Shown here piece by piece: positions 44,830-54,908 of a stretch of 64,000 bases of DNA. This DNA is from JADJXV01 sp046328995 (GTDB lineage Bacteria; Bacteroidota; Ignavibacteria; Kapaibacteriales; UBA961): positions 310,001 through 374,000 of the forward strand of contig JAXLVN010000003.1 of the NCBI GenBank assembly GCA_046328995.1, given 5' to 3'. Under the pieces are notes generated by a model. It saw only the letters and a program-made list of their open reading frames with translations, was not told the origin of the DNA and searched no databases. The position numbers were made by a program, and so were the translations under genes. The stretch's first letter is position 1; each line of letters begins with the position of its first letter.

Positions 44830-47115
44830 ATGATAAAATTTCTCCTCCTTCTCCTCTTCCTTTTGATACCCTTCCACCCGGCAGTAGCTCAGCACGAAGC
44901 CGACAATTGGTACTTTGGCGCGAATGCAGGTCTGAGCTTCAAAAGTGGTGCACCGACCATTCTTTCCGACGGTACATTAAATGCTCAGGAGGGAAGCGCC
45001 GTGATGTCGGATAAATTGACCGGCGCGCTGATGTTTTATACCGATGGAGATACCGTGTGGAATAGCCGTCATGAAGTCATGACCGGCGGCATCGGACTAA
45101 ACGGCGGGAAGTCATCGACACAAAGCGCGTTTATTGTGCCGAATCCCGGCAATAGTCTCGAATATTACATCTTTACGACACCTGATTTATCGGGAGTGTT
45201 CAATCCGACTATCACCGGATTCTATTATTCAATCGTTTCGATGGATGTACCTCTCGGTAGAGTCACCACCAAGAATATTCTCCTCATTGACAGTATCGCC
45301 GAGAAAGTGAGCGGCACACTCGACTGTACGCAAACCGGGTATTGGGTCGTAACGCATCATCGGCGGAAGAGTGAATTTTATTCCTTCCATATTACACCTT
45401 CCGGTATTACTACCACACCAGTCATATCATCGTATCAGTCCGATATTGATGACTTTACCATTGGTACGCTTAAAGTATCGCCTGACGGGGCAAAGATCGC
45501 GATGGCGAGTATTCCGAACAAAGCATTTTCCAAGTCGAAATCGGGATTGATGCTCTACACATTTGATAGCCGTACGGGGCGAGTGTTGAAGCCGATAGCA
45601 CTTCATAGTGTAGGTCCTGCGAATGCCTTTTATTACAGTGCATGTTTTTCACCGGATAATACAAAGCTCTACGCCGCCGCAGGTAGCGGTCGGCTCATGC
45701 AATTTACCGTCGGAATAATGGATTCCGGCGTCATTCACAGTTCAGTATATGTCTTTCAATCTGCGAATGTGGTCTGCGAGGGCATGCAGCTTGGTCCGGA
45801 CGGGAAGATGTATCTCGCGCAGGTATATCCGTCGTATTCCCGATATATTAGTGTGATCGACAAGCCGAATGAAAGCGGAATAGCATGCGACTACCGGGAA
45901 AATGCCGTAATGATTGCCGGTACATGCGGCGAGGGATTTCCGAATTTCATGGATCATATCTTTTCGACCATACACCGAGGATATATCTGCCCGCTCGCAA
46001 AAGCAATCGTACGTGCCGACAGTGCCTGTTTCGGTACTGCAATGGTGTTCGTCGATCGAAGCACCGGAGAGCCCACCCGCCGAATTTGGACATTCGAAAA
46101 CGGTTCGCCTGCCACAAGTACCGACAGCATCGTTACGGTCCATTTTTCAAAGCCCGGCACACATCGCGTACGATTACTAGTATGGAATGAAAGTGCGCGT
46201 GATACGACCGACGTCGATGCGGTGGTATTTCCCGTTCCGACGGCGCAGGCAGGAATCGACACGACAATATGCAGCGGTGAGACGGTAATGATAGGCGGTC
46301 AGCCCGAACCAAACACGACGTATCGTTGGCAGCCGGCAATTGGGCTTTCGAGCAGCACGAGTGCCAATCCGAATGCTACACCACCGGTTACAACAGAATA
46401 TATTCTCACGGCAATAAATCAATACGGTTGTATGCAGAGCGATACGGTGAAGGTATTTGTCAATTCAACCGGTAATCATGAGTTTACCTTGCAACCGATG
46501 GATAGTGTGCTGCTACCGGGCAGGCAATTGCAGGTAGCATTGACTGTGCCCGCAGGAAATCAATCCTGGAGCATGTTGATTGGTTATAATGAACGTGTAC
46601 TGCACTTCAATTCCATCATACAAGCGACAAATGGTATCATTGCTACGGCGGCACTAGGTAAAAATCAGCAGGTCGCTATCAATGGAACGGGAGACAGCGG
46701 AGTGGTAATACTGCTCTTTGATGCATTTCTACCGCCGGATTATGATACGGTGTTTTCGATAACGCTTGAACAGGACTCAGCGCGCTTTGTTCAGCCATGC
46801 GGGAGCATCACCACTACCGGATGCACGATGCCGCTCGGAGGAATCTGCGCTCGTTTATTACGGATCATCCAACCTTCGGACAAGCGTTATTATCTCATTT
46901 CTCGGGAGAATGGAATAGACTGCGGTATTGGCCTTGACGGCAATGTGCGCATGGAACTCTACGACTACACCGGCACGCGGCAGGCAATTCTTGTGGACGG
47001 GATACTGAAAGCAGGAGAGTATTACATTGAACCACATGTACCGGCAGGGATATATTTTTGCAGAATGAGCTCGGGAAGAGTGGAATTGATGACGAGTATG
47101 TTGGTGATGCCGTGA
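44830..47115 (+). CDS. T9SS-secreted propeller/PKD-like protein
   Basis: 761 residues. Signal peptide MIKFLLLLLFLLIPFHPAVA. The mature part opens DNWYFGANAGLSF, the start of a common Bacteroidota secreted family with propeller-like repeats (for example LKVSPDGAKIAMAS and CFSPDNTKLYAAAG). From about residue 395 to 465 there is a PKD-like domain (RIWTFENGSPATST). Then a DTTICSGETVMIGG segment, a cohesin-like stretch, and a T9SS sorting tail ending ILVDGILKAGEYYIE. Expected to be secreted and anchored on the cell surface. Function unknown; a single-gene transcript with its own terminator. Confidence 0.88.
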   Translation: MIKFLLLLLFLLIPFHPAVAQHEADNWYFGANAGLSFKSGAPTILSDGTLNAQEGSAVMSDKLTGALMFYTDGDTVWNSRHEVMTGGIGLNGGKSSTQSAFIVPNPGNSLEYYIFTTPDLSGVFNPTITGFYYSIVSMDVPLGRVTTKNILLIDSIAEKVSGTLDCTQTGYWVVTHHRRKSEFYSFHITPSGITTTPVISSYQSDIDDFTIGTLKVSPDGAKIAMASIPNKAFSKSKSGLMLYTFDSRTGRVLKPIALHSVGPANAFYYSACFSPDNTKLYAAAGSGRLMQFTVGIMDSGVIHSSVYVFQSANVVCEGMQLGPDGKMYLAQVYPSYSRYISVIDKPNESGIACDYRENAVMIAGTCGEGFPNFMDHIFSTIHRGYICPLAKAIVRADSACFGTAMVFVDRSTGEPTRRIWTFENGSPATSTDSIVTVHFSKPGTHRVRLLVWNESARDTTDVDAVVFPVPTAQAGIDTTICSGETVMIGGQPEPNTTYRWQPAIGLSSSTSANPNATPPVTTEYILTAINQYGCMQSDTVKVFVNSTGNHEFTLQPMDSVLLPGRQLQVALTVPAGNQSWSMLIGYNERVLHFNSIIQATNGIIATAALGKNQQVAINGTGDSGVVILLFDAFLPPDYDTVFSITLEQDSARFVQPCGSITTTGCTMPLGGICARLLRIIQPSDKRYYLISRENGIDCGIGLDGNVRMELYDYTGTRQAILVDGILKAGEYYIEPHVPAGIYFCRMSSGRVELMTSMLVMP

Positions 47116-47176
47116 ATGTAGCAGGTAGTAGAACAATATACGTCAAGACTATAGTTAAGGAATCTATCGTAAAACT

Positions 47177-47209
47177 CAATAGCCCATGAGATTTGCTCAC
47201 GGGCTATTG
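47177..47209. terminator. Stem-loop between convergent T9SS genes
   Basis: A 14-bp stem (47177-47190 with 47196-47209, one mismatch) around a short loop, placed between genes that converge; it could act for both. Confidence 0.65.
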
Positions 47210-47235
47210 CTATATTAGGAGCACGTCCATCGCTA

Positions 47236-49500
47236 CTATCTGGAAATAATCACCGGCACAGCTTTGCGATAGCCACCGCCGTTAATTTCGATGTAGTAGA
47301 TTCCGGTCGGGAGCTTCGAACCGTCGAAATCGACAATTCCTGTGTTTGTTCCTGCATTCGGATGGAAAGAGTCGGAAATATCCTGTAACTCAATGCCTAA
47401 CATATCATAGAGTTTTATTCGGATAGTCGAAACATCAAGGTTCATCAACCAAATAGCATCAAGTTGTAACTTGCCGGAGGTAGGAACTGGGCGCGGATGC
47501 GTAAGCCAAACCTTTGCAACCGTTGCCTCAGTAATCTTTGATTCTTCAATACTTAAAACTTCATTGTTAAAGTTGGATCGAAGGACTCTATTTGGTTGGG
47601 AAGTAGTTATCACTACATTCCCCCCGGGTAAAGCAGCTAATCGAACAAAATATCCGGTATCTAAAGGGCATTTTTCCTCAATTGCATGCCATGTAGAGCC
47701 GCCGTCTTTAGTTTGAAGTAATCTTCGACTAATCGTATAGCCAAGTGAACTAGTAGAGAAACGAAGAGCAGACATTGTCTGTAAATCGGAAGAATCTACG
47801 AGTGACCATGTTCTACCACCATCTGATGAACGGAAAATCAAGCCATACCCTCGATCAGCATTATGATAAGTTCCGGTGACGAGTAAATGATTGCTATTTA
47901 TGGCATAGCACCCTAAAAGCGTAGAAGAAAATGGAAGCAATATAGAATCCCATGTTATACCTTTATCACGACTTATGACGATATATCCTTCTGAAGGTCT
48001 AGGAGATGGAAAATAATATTTTCCACCACAAATCAAAATTGTGGTGCTATCAGCCCAACATCCATCCGTAAAGCCAATATCAAAAAACCGTTTGATCCAA
48101 GTTTTACCGCCATCGTAAGTTAGATTTATCAGTCCTTTAACGGGCGTAGTGTTGCTATATGAGCCGATAATGAACCCAAGAGAGTCATTGGCGAATCGAA
48201 TTTTAGGTTGTTCACCTACCTGCACAAACCCATTATTAACAGTATCATTCCGGATAAAAGTCATTCCACCATCGAGAGTTTTTACCACTGAATTGCTTGC
48301 ATTTGAGCCGACGGCAAGCCCATTGGGAAAAGATGTAAATGTAATGTCATGTAAATTATACAGTGCAACGGATGTCGATCGCTGTGGAAGCCACGTAGCC
48401 CCTCCATTTTTCGTATGATAAATTGCCCTTAGTGCACCAATCAAAAAACCGATTGAATCATTGACAAAGTGTACTTTGAAAAAGTCTGGTTTGGTCGAAA
48501 TAGGATCATTGTATGAATAACCGGAGACATACGATACCATTCTCCATGAATCCATGCCTGAAGTGGACTTATAGATAAATTTACGGTCACCGACAGCAAA
48601 TACAATTGAGTCTCCAATGAAACAAAGTGAATTTTTATTGGCATATCCCAATACAACCGGATACATAGTATCGGTCAAGGGGACAGGTGTAAATTGTAAG
48701 GTCGATAGACCGGATTTTAAAATACCTGCAGTTGTATTTATGGTATAAATACTGTCCTGTACGATAGCTATATCATTGGAAAGCGGAATATCAGAGACAG
48801 TAAATTTTTGATTATCGTCAGACGAAAGTAATATTCCTTTCTGATTCTCAATATTTCCTCCAAAAATGAACAGTTTGCCGTTAACACGAAAACAATTCTG
48901 ATAATAGTAATTACCATTTGGTACATTAGATATTGAGAGTGTGTTCCAATGTAATCCGCCATCGGTTGTGCGGAGAATATTTGACTCATAGCCCACGATA
49001 AACCCTGTTTCCGGTGTGTCCATTGAAATTGCTGTAATGGGGAACGAAAACGGAAAATTCATTGTTTTCCAAGTAAGCCCTGCATCCGAGGTTTTCAGCA
49101 ATGTGCCTTTATCTCCTACGGCGAACCCCTCGATATCACTCACGAATTGAATACATAGAAGTGCATTTGTAGTAGGAGAAGAGACAGGCTTCCATGATTT
49201 CCCCCCATCTGTTGTGCGCGAAATTATCCCGCCGAATCCTACAAGCACACCAATTGCCGGAGTTGCAAAATCAATCGCCTGAATATGCTGAAGTGTACCG
49301 GTAAATGGCTGCTGCCATGTAGTACCGCTGTCAACTGAAATCAGCAGGCATCCTGAATTCCCGACAATGCATACCGTGTTGTTTTTAGGGAAAAAGCGTA
49401 CTTTGTTTAGTTCAGCATCCAAGCACTGCCAAGGGCTATTAGATTGTGAGAAGCAAGTGCTTGAAAAGAGTAATAATAACAAAAGGATAAGTTTTTGCAT
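47236..49500 (-). CDS. T9SS-secreted Ycf48/BNR-repeat propeller protein
   Basis: 754 residues from ATG 49500 (MQKLILLLLLLFSSTCFSQ signal). The body is a series of Ycf48/BNR-type repeats, each with RTTDGGKSWKPV, KTSDAGLTWKT, RTTDGGLHWNT or similar Asp-box phrases followed by IGFLIGALR- or GVLVGFGG-type strands. The last 85 residues are a T9SS sorting domain ending TGIYYIEINGGGYRKAVPV. The repeats form beta propellers that may bind polysaccharide or protein; the role here is not known. It lies downstream of a cysteine-rich secreted protein gene. Confidence 0.88.
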   Translation of the reverse strand: MQKLILLLLLLFSSTCFSQSNSPWQCLDAELNKVRFFPKNNTVCIVGNSGCLLISVDSGTTWQQPFTGTLQHIQAIDFATPAIGVLVGFGGIISRTTDGGKSWKPVSSPTTNALLCIQFVSDIEGFAVGDKGTLLKTSDAGLTWKTMNFPFSFPITAISMDTPETGFIVGYESNILRTTDGGLHWNTLSISNVPNGNYYYQNCFRVNGKLFIFGGNIENQKGILLSSDDNQKFTVSDIPLSNDIAIVQDSIYTINTTAGILKSGLSTLQFTPVPLTDTMYPVVLGYANKNSLCFIGDSIVFAVGDRKFIYKSTSGMDSWRMVSYVSGYSYNDPISTKPDFFKVHFVNDSIGFLIGALRAIYHTKNGGATWLPQRSTSVALYNLHDITFTSFPNGLAVGSNASNSVVKTLDGGMTFIRNDTVNNGFVQVGEQPKIRFANDSLGFIIGSYSNTTPVKGLINLTYDGGKTWIKRFFDIGFTDGCWADSTTILICGGKYYFPSPRPSEGYIVISRDKGITWDSILLPFSSTLLGCYAINSNHLLVTGTYHNADRGYGLIFRSSDGGRTWSLVDSSDLQTMSALRFSTSSLGYTISRRLLQTKDGGSTWHAIEEKCPLDTGYFVRLAALPGGNVVITTSQPNRVLRSNFNNEVLSIEESKITEATVAKVWLTHPRPVPTSGKLQLDAIWLMNLDVSTIRIKLYDMLGIELQDISDSFHPNAGTNTGIVDFDGSKLPTGIYYIEINGGGYRKAVPVIISR

Positions 49501-49520
49501 GAGAAGAAGAATATCAGTTA

Positions 49521-49555
49521 CTAAAAAATGGCTACCCATTTTCAGGGTAGCCATT
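49521..49555 (-). terminator. Terminator of the cysteine-rich protein gene
   Basis: AATGGCTACCC (49527-49537) pairs perfectly with GGGTAGCCATT (49545-49555), and the minus strand then has a T tract (plus A run 49523-49528). It separates the gene from the BNR protein gene. Confidence 0.8.
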
Positions 49556-49561
49556 ATGTAT

Positions 49562-50167
49562 TTAGGGATTGAGACAAACCCCGAAGCATACATCGTAGCC
49601 CGGGCTTGTTGGACAAACAGCACTATAGGATTGGCTTACAAGAGTCCAAATAAATTTAGTACCATCCCAACAAACAGTATAATTTTCTGAACAACCTATT
49701 TCGTTGTTGCATGCAATAAGCGGTCTTTTTGTACCTCCGACTGTGTAAATAGGAGTTCCCCATTTGTAGCAGGGTGCATAGCTTATTGTCGCAATAATAT
49801 TACTTTGTTCATCACAAAGGGGGATAGTTGCGCCACAGAGCGATAGATTTGAAAGTAAATGAGTACTAACCTGATTATGAAATGAGCTTCCGTTTAGGCC
49901 GATTGGATGGGAGTAAACACATCCTTCATCGAACATGACAGTATCAATATAAAATTGAACTAAATTGCCACAGCATCGTTTACATGCGAAAATAGCTCCT
50001 AAGCAAACAGTTCCATCGTCCATAATAAAAGGCATACTCTGTATATAAGTTTGCCAAACTGTACAACCTGGGGTGCTATTGGGGCAATAATATTGAGATG
50101 AAGCATTTGTGAAACTGAACAATAGTATAGTTAAAACTATAAATGGAAATAATATTAATTTTTTCAT
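49562..50167 (-). CDS. Cysteine-rich secreted protein
   Basis: 201 residues with signal peptide MKKLILFPFIVLTILLFSF. The mature part has many cysteines in spaced pairs: YYCPNSTPGCTVWQ, FACKRCCGNLV, LSLCGATIPLCDE, CSENYTVCWDG, VCFGVCLNP. These suggest a disulfide-stabilised extracellular domain. No T9SS tail is present. No family recognised. It lies upstream of the BNR protein gene in the same direction but has its own terminator. Confidence 0.7.
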   Translation of the reverse strand: MKKLILFPFIVLTILLFSFTNASSQYYCPNSTPGCTVWQTYIQSMPFIMDDGTVCLGAIFACKRCCGNLVQFYIDTVMFDEGCVYSHPIGLNGSSFHNQVSTHLLSNLSLCGATIPLCDEQSNIIATISYAPCYKWGTPIYTVGGTKRPLIACNNEIGCSENYTVCWDGTKFIWTLVSQSYSAVCPTSPGYDVCFGVCLNP

Positions 50168-50759
50168 AAAATAATTGGAAAATGTTTAAAAAGTCTCTAT
50201 CACAACTATAGCTGTGTAGGATAAAAGAGAATATTGTAAAAATTTTAGGAACTCAACGGTGAGCTTAATGAAGAAAGATGGTAGGAGGAGAACGGTTTCG
50301 GCACCAATGAGTCAAAAGCAAAAAATCAGGACTAAAAGAAAATCCTATAGTCCCGCCGCAGCCCGCAGCCCGCAGCCCGCAGCCCACAGCCCGCAGCCGC
50401 GCTTAGTCTATTGACCTTCTTTATGAGTCGAGAGTTACGCATAGAAAATCATGAAAATGCGTAGTACATTGTTAATTTCTATGCAACTTAGGTATTACTA
50501 TCACACTTTCCAAAAAAAAAATCAGTTTCTGAACATTTTCACCAATCAGAATGGTTATCTACTGTAGGAATCTAGCGTGTAGGACTGAGATTTGTCGGTG
50601 TACGACATTATTCTCAGATACTACAAGTAGTGGTAAATATTCTTTTCAATGACATACACAACTGTAGCATGAACAAATAGAAAGTAACTATTCCTCCTCA
50701 CTCTTCTCACCAACGATTTGCCTATTTTTGTACGGCAGAAATGGAGATTCTCAATAATT
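50168..50759. repeat. Gene-free region with a GCAGCCC microsatellite
   Basis: At 50353-50398 GCAGCCC/GCAGCCCAC units repeat about six times, a 7-bp tandem repeat. The rest of the 590 bases shows no gene. Confidence 0.65.
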
Positions 50760-51491
50760 ATGGATCAACACACAATGAAAAAATCAATACTCATCGGCGG
50801 GCTTTTACTTGTAATCATAGCAGGAATTATCTATGGAGTCTTTTTTCGGCATTCCGCCGATGCACCTGCACCGGTGCCACCGGTCGTCAGTACCAAGCCG
50901 GCCGAATATTTTGAAGGCGTTATTACCTTCGAAGATACCTACACAAGCAGCAATCCGGAGGTGAATGTCGAAGCACTGAAAGCGCAATATGGTTCACAGT
51001 CGGAATTTACGTACCACAACGGTTCGTATAAGCAAGTCTATAACGGCTCGGTGCTCAAATGGGTGCTCTATACAAAACACGATAATCGTACCTATGTCCG
51101 GAGCAGCATGACCGATACGCTGTTCTATGTCGATTGCTTGGAGTCCAACGAATCCATCGTTTCTTCCGAACTTGACTCACATCAGGATACCGTCATGGGC
51201 AGAACGTGCAACATCCTGCACGTCAAGGCCAATGATCTCTCCGGTAATCTTTCCCGCACGTCAACGTATTATTTTGATCCAACCATTACCATTAATCCTG
51301 AATGGTACGAAAATGTTCGCTTCAGCAGTCATGATAAAATCTACGCCATCATGAAATCCCTCCCCATCAAAACCATCCACGAAACAGAGAATTATACCGT
51401 AACATCGGTCGCGGTGTCGATGAAAAAACAAGCAATCGACAGTTCGGTCTTTCAATTACCGCACGGCGTGGTGACGATGAAGAGGAGATAG
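50760..51491 (+). CDS. Membrane-anchored protein, DUF4412-like
   Basis: 243 residues. One N-terminal membrane segment (KKSILIGGLLLVIIAGIIYG) followed by a Pro/Ala-rich linker. The extracytoplasmic domain opens EYFEGVITFEDTY and contains KWVLYTKHDNRTYVRS, then DTVMGRTCNILHVKAND and VYFDP-like strands, ending FQLPHGVVTMKR. This pattern resembles the DUF4412 domain, found in secreted or lipoprotein settings. The anchor lacks a lipobox, so it is likely a signal anchor. The start may be 50760 or 50775. Function unknown. Confidence 0.62.
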   Translation: MDQHTMKKSILIGGLLLVIIAGIIYGVFFRHSADAPAPVPPVVSTKPAEYFEGVITFEDTYTSSNPEVNVEALKAQYGSQSEFTYHNGSYKQVYNGSVLKWVLYTKHDNRTYVRSSMTDTLFYVDCLESNESIVSSELDSHQDTVMGRTCNILHVKANDLSGNLSRTSTYYFDPTITINPEWYENVRFSSHDKIYAIMKSLPIKTIHETENYTVTSVAVSMKKQAIDSSVFQLPHGVVTMKRR

Positions 51492-51503
51492 ACTCATCCT
51501 CCT

Positions 51504-51603
51504 CCCGAGCCCCTCGCTTCTTCGCGAGCGGCTCGGTGCTGCGAGAGCGCAGTACCCACCCACAACCAACCGAGCCGCTCGCGAAGAAGCGAGGGGCTCG
51601 GGA
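51504..51603. repeat. Long perfect inverted repeat (two 35-base arms)
   Basis: Arms at 51504-51538 and 51569-51603 are perfectly complementary and separated by 30 bases. Each arm contains CTCGCTTCTTCGCGAG and CGAGCC, so each can also fold alone. It may be a strong terminator of the upstream gene or two inverted copies of a hairpin repeat. Confidence 0.8.
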
Positions 51604-51700
51604 AAGTGACCACACCTTAATCCACCCGAATAACCTAATTTTGCAGTCAGGCAAATTCATTCTACCATAACATTCCTTTACTTTCAGCAGACAACTCCTT

Positions 51701-52750
51701 ATGATTGATTATACAAGCTGCACCATCGAGCAGGTCGCCGTACATGGCGTGGGCAATAAAACTAATGGCGAAGATCTTCAGCTATCGAAATCCTTGCTTG
51801 ATATTTCAAGTACTGCGGTGCGGGACTCGCTCTTTACCTTCTTTTTAAAACCGTTTGCAAAACCCGAATTCTACAATTTTACCTTTACAAACGAAGACTT
51901 TACGCTTAATCCTCTCTATACATTTGCGAGTGAAGTGTTTGAGGATGCGAGTACATTTCAGAAAAATGCCGTTAATATTGCGAAGCATCTCTACGAACTC
52001 TCCATTCATCCGAATATCAAGCCGGGCGATCTCTTTGTTGCGCACTTTTCGGGAGTAATTATCGAAGATGAGATTACCGACGTAATTGGCATTTTCAAAT
52101 CCGAGACGATGCATACTTTTATGCAGGTCGATAAGACGGATGAGGCGTTCTCGCTTCATGCGAGTGACGGAATTAACATCGACAAGCTCGACAAAGGGTG
52201 TTTGATTGTGAATACCTATAAAGAAGTTGGCTATAAAGTATGCATGCTCGACAGCGCCGGCAAGACAAAGGAAGCTCAGTATTGGAAAGATTCGTTCCTC
52301 CTCATCAAGCCCTGCGCCGATAAGCATCATTACACCAAAGAAATTATGAAAATTGCGCGGAATTTTGCCGTTACTGAGCCGGAGGGTAGTGACGCCGACG
52401 TCAGCAAGGTCGATCAGATCGATTTGCTTAATCGTACGCTCGAGTATTTTAAAGAAAATGACACTTACTCTAAGCGTGAATTCGAGGAAAAAGTGCTCAT
52501 CGATACCGAGACCGTGGAGTCGTACCGGAAGTTTGAAGAGCGCAGCAGGGATGAGAATTCTGCGCCGCTGCCCGAATCATTTGAAATATCACAGCAAGCG
52601 GTAAAAAAGCAAGCCCGCGTGTATAAAAGTATTCTGAAACTCGATAAGAATTTCCATATCTATATCCATGGCAATGCAGACCTTATCGAACAAGGCGTCG
52701 AGAAAGACGGCAGGAAATTCTATAAGATTTATTTTGAGAAGGAATTGTAG
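51701..52750 (+). CDS. Nucleoid-associated protein, NdpA/YejK family
   Basis: 349 residues. The family features are DYTSCTIEQVAVHGVGNK at the start, then LKPFAKPEFYNFTF, DLFVAHFSGVIIEDEITD, and the long conserved core GCLIVNTYKEVGYKVCML and DKHHYTKEIMKIARNFAV. NdpA-type proteins associate with the bacterial nucleoid, with unknown precise function; Bacteroidota members are often near accessory regions. The C-terminal YKIYFEKEL is beta-rich. It is the only gene of its transcript here. Confidence 0.88.
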   Translation: MIDYTSCTIEQVAVHGVGNKTNGEDLQLSKSLLDISSTAVRDSLFTFFLKPFAKPEFYNFTFTNEDFTLNPLYTFASEVFEDASTFQKNAVNIAKHLYELSIHPNIKPGDLFVAHFSGVIIEDEITDVIGIFKSETMHTFMQVDKTDEAFSLHASDGINIDKLDKGCLIVNTYKEVGYKVCMLDSAGKTKEAQYWKDSFLLIKPCADKHHYTKEIMKIARNFAVTEPEGSDADVSKVDQIDLLNRTLEYFKENDTYSKREFEEKVLIDTETVESYRKFEERSRDENSAPLPESFEISQQAVKKQARVYKSILKLDKNFHIYIHGNADLIEQGVEKDGRKFYKIYFEKEL

Positions 52751-53271
52751 GGCGGTGTGCACGAAGGTGGCAGAACGTCTGCAACCCTTTGCGTTCTCAG
52801 CGTCTTTGTGTTACCTTCTTGTATTTCCCGTCCGGTTGGTTGTTACAACCGACCGTCAACATATACCTTTGAAACGTACTGCGAATTCATACTGAGTGTA
52901 AGCACCACGTAACAACGTTCGACCTCTCTGAGGTCGTTATTTCTTGGCTCTGCACCTTGCTATAAATATTCGACCTCTCTGAGGTCGTTGAATCCCGTCC
53001 GAACGGTTATTACCAGTCCGGTTGGTTGCTACAACCGACCGTCAACAAATACCTTTGAAACGTCTGCAAGGTGAACCAGTAGCAAAAAATGTAAAGTACG
53101 GACAGATATATATTCTGCCTTGGCGATGGCCATAAAGCACTGATGAGCAGGACGTTTCATTGGTACGTAATTACGTGCAGTTGTAGCAACTGCACGGACG
53201 GAAAATACAATCAATGCAAAACAACATCATTATTCACAAATCACATCCCATATAGTATCGGAGGAATTTCC
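52751..53271. repeat. Gene-free region with repeat family 3 and GACCTCTCTGAGGTC palindromes
   Basis: A partial family 3 unit starts near 52821 (TGTATTTCCCGTCCGGTTGG) and a fuller unit runs 53012-53208. GACCTCTCTGAGGTCG palindromes lie at about 52921-52936 and 52971-52986. A CTTTGCGTTCTCAGCG repeat (52788 and 54798) flanks the FG-GAP gene. No other gene. Confidence 0.7.
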
Positions 53272-54750
53272 ATGATACGCTCAATCCTTGCGATCATCAT
53301 CGCAGTATTCACGATAGCATATTCCGGCTCTGCTCAATCACTGGAAGGTGTGGTATCGATTCAATGCGATGTGGGTACGTACTTGAGTGTATGTATCGAA
53401 TGCCCAAAAACAGTCAATTCAAAGGCGGGTAGTTATAAAGTTGCGACCTTGACTGAGAATTATGGTGTCGAATGGGAAACGCATTTCCGTATCAAGCGCT
53501 TAGCTAATGGGAATTATACATTCCAAACTGAGCTCAACACCTATATGGCAGTCTGCGCCAAATGTATTCAGCAGGGCTCGGCGCAGGATGGTATCATATT
53601 TAATACTACTATCCCGGGGAAATCCGCACAATTTATGGTGAATGAGCTGCCTGATGGAAAATACACGATACAATCTGTTCTTAATAATAAGTTTATAGCA
53701 CGCTGCGAGCAGTGTGTAAAAGGTTCTGCTACGACTCGTAAAGACATGGTGCAAGTTGTACTGGTTGATAAAATTGCGCCTTCAGCAGAGTGGGAAATTA
53801 AGAAACTATCGACAAAGGGATGCTGCTACATGTTTGAAACGAACCATTCAATGTTTGCATCCAACGAAGAAATCATTACTCCTCCTGAGAAACCTGAGTT
53901 TGTGAAAGTAATACTGCAAACAGCTACAGCAATTCGTGGCGCAGATAACGCATATCGTGTTCTTGTCGGCGAGTACGACCACGACGGTAAGCCGGATATT
54001 TATATACTCCATCCAAGCAAAGTCGGAACGACAGCGCTCGACCTTTCGATCCTGAGCGGCGCGTCGAACTATGCAACGGTGATTCAGCAGGCGACGATTG
54101 CACTTGATGGTGCAGCAGCAGGCAATGCGTATGATGTTGCACTTGGAGATTATGATCAGGACTCCCGCGCCGATTTGTTTGTCATCAGCAATAAAAGTTC
54201 GGAGACAAATCTTACGATCTACAGTGCTGCTTCGAAATTCGGAACGGATATATTCAAGACCACTCTCAAGCTTGGAGCAATTGACTCTGCGTATTGTTTT
54301 GCAATCGGTGATGATGACCGCGACGGTATTCCTGATCTTTTTGCCATTAAAAAGAATCACACCGGTACGCATAAAACAGAGGTTCATATTCTGAGCGGCG
54401 CATCGAGTTATGCAGAGTTTATTCTTCATAACGGCACAGCACTCGAGCAAACGGACAAGTCCACCGAGTTCGCTGTCGGAGACTATGACAGTGACGGACA
54501 CCCGGATATCTATGCAATTAAAAAGTATGGGGCAGGTGCCGCCAAAACAGAACTCAACATCCTCGGCGGAGAGATGAATTATTCGCAGTTTATTCTCAAT
54601 ACCGGTACATCATTAGCGGCAGCGGACGACAGCTTCACCTTCGGTATCGGTGATTATAATGGTGACGGCAAGCCCGATCTCTATGCAATCAAGAAGTACA
54701 ATACTGTATCCAAAACGCTGGAAGTGACGATTCTCGATGCGCAGCGGTAG
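53272..54750 (+). CDS. Secreted FG-GAP/VCBS-repeat protein with fascin-like N-terminal region
   Basis: 492 residues from ATG 53272, with GGAGG eight bases upstream. Signal peptide MIRSILAIIIAVFTIAYSGSAQ. Residues 25-190 carry short repeats CIECPKT, CAKCIQQGS and CEQCVKGS in a beta-trefoil-like layout (KYTIQSVLNNKFIARC). The C-terminal half has five FG-GAP/VCBS-type calcium-binding repeats: VGEYDHDGKPDIYIL, LGDYDQDSRADLFVI, IGDDDRDGIPDLFAI, VGDYDSDGHPDIYAI, IGDYNGDGKPDLYAI. These likely form a propeller binding metal. No T9SS sorting tail is visible, so it may be a released protein. Function unknown. Confidence 0.85.
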   Translation: MIRSILAIIIAVFTIAYSGSAQSLEGVVSIQCDVGTYLSVCIECPKTVNSKAGSYKVATLTENYGVEWETHFRIKRLANGNYTFQTELNTYMAVCAKCIQQGSAQDGIIFNTTIPGKSAQFMVNELPDGKYTIQSVLNNKFIARCEQCVKGSATTRKDMVQVVLVDKIAPSAEWEIKKLSTKGCCYMFETNHSMFASNEEIITPPEKPEFVKVILQTATAIRGADNAYRVLVGEYDHDGKPDIYILHPSKVGTTALDLSILSGASNYATVIQQATIALDGAAAGNAYDVALGDYDQDSRADLFVISNKSSETNLTIYSAASKFGTDIFKTTLKLGAIDSAYCFAIGDDDRDGIPDLFAIKKNHTGTHKTEVHILSGASSYAEFILHNGTALEQTDKSTEFAVGDYDSDGHPDIYAIKKYGAGAAKTELNILGGEMNYSQFILNTGTSLAAADDSFTFGIGDYNGDGKPDLYAIKKYNTVSKTLEVTILDAQR

Positions 54751-54908
54751 GCCTGCAGCCAGAATACTATTTCGCGTCCGGACGGCAAATGAGTCCTCTG
54801 CGAACTTTGCGTTCTCAGCGCCTTTGCGTTACAATCTGACATAATATTCAACTCCTTGCAACGTAGCGAACTATAAACATATCATCCACAATTATTACAT
54901 AGGAAATC

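Noticed and set aside
53848..54501. Minus-strand frame opposite the FG-GAP gene
   Set aside because: Antisense shadow with cysteine- and valine-rich noise; FG-GAP repeats are unambiguous on the plus strand.
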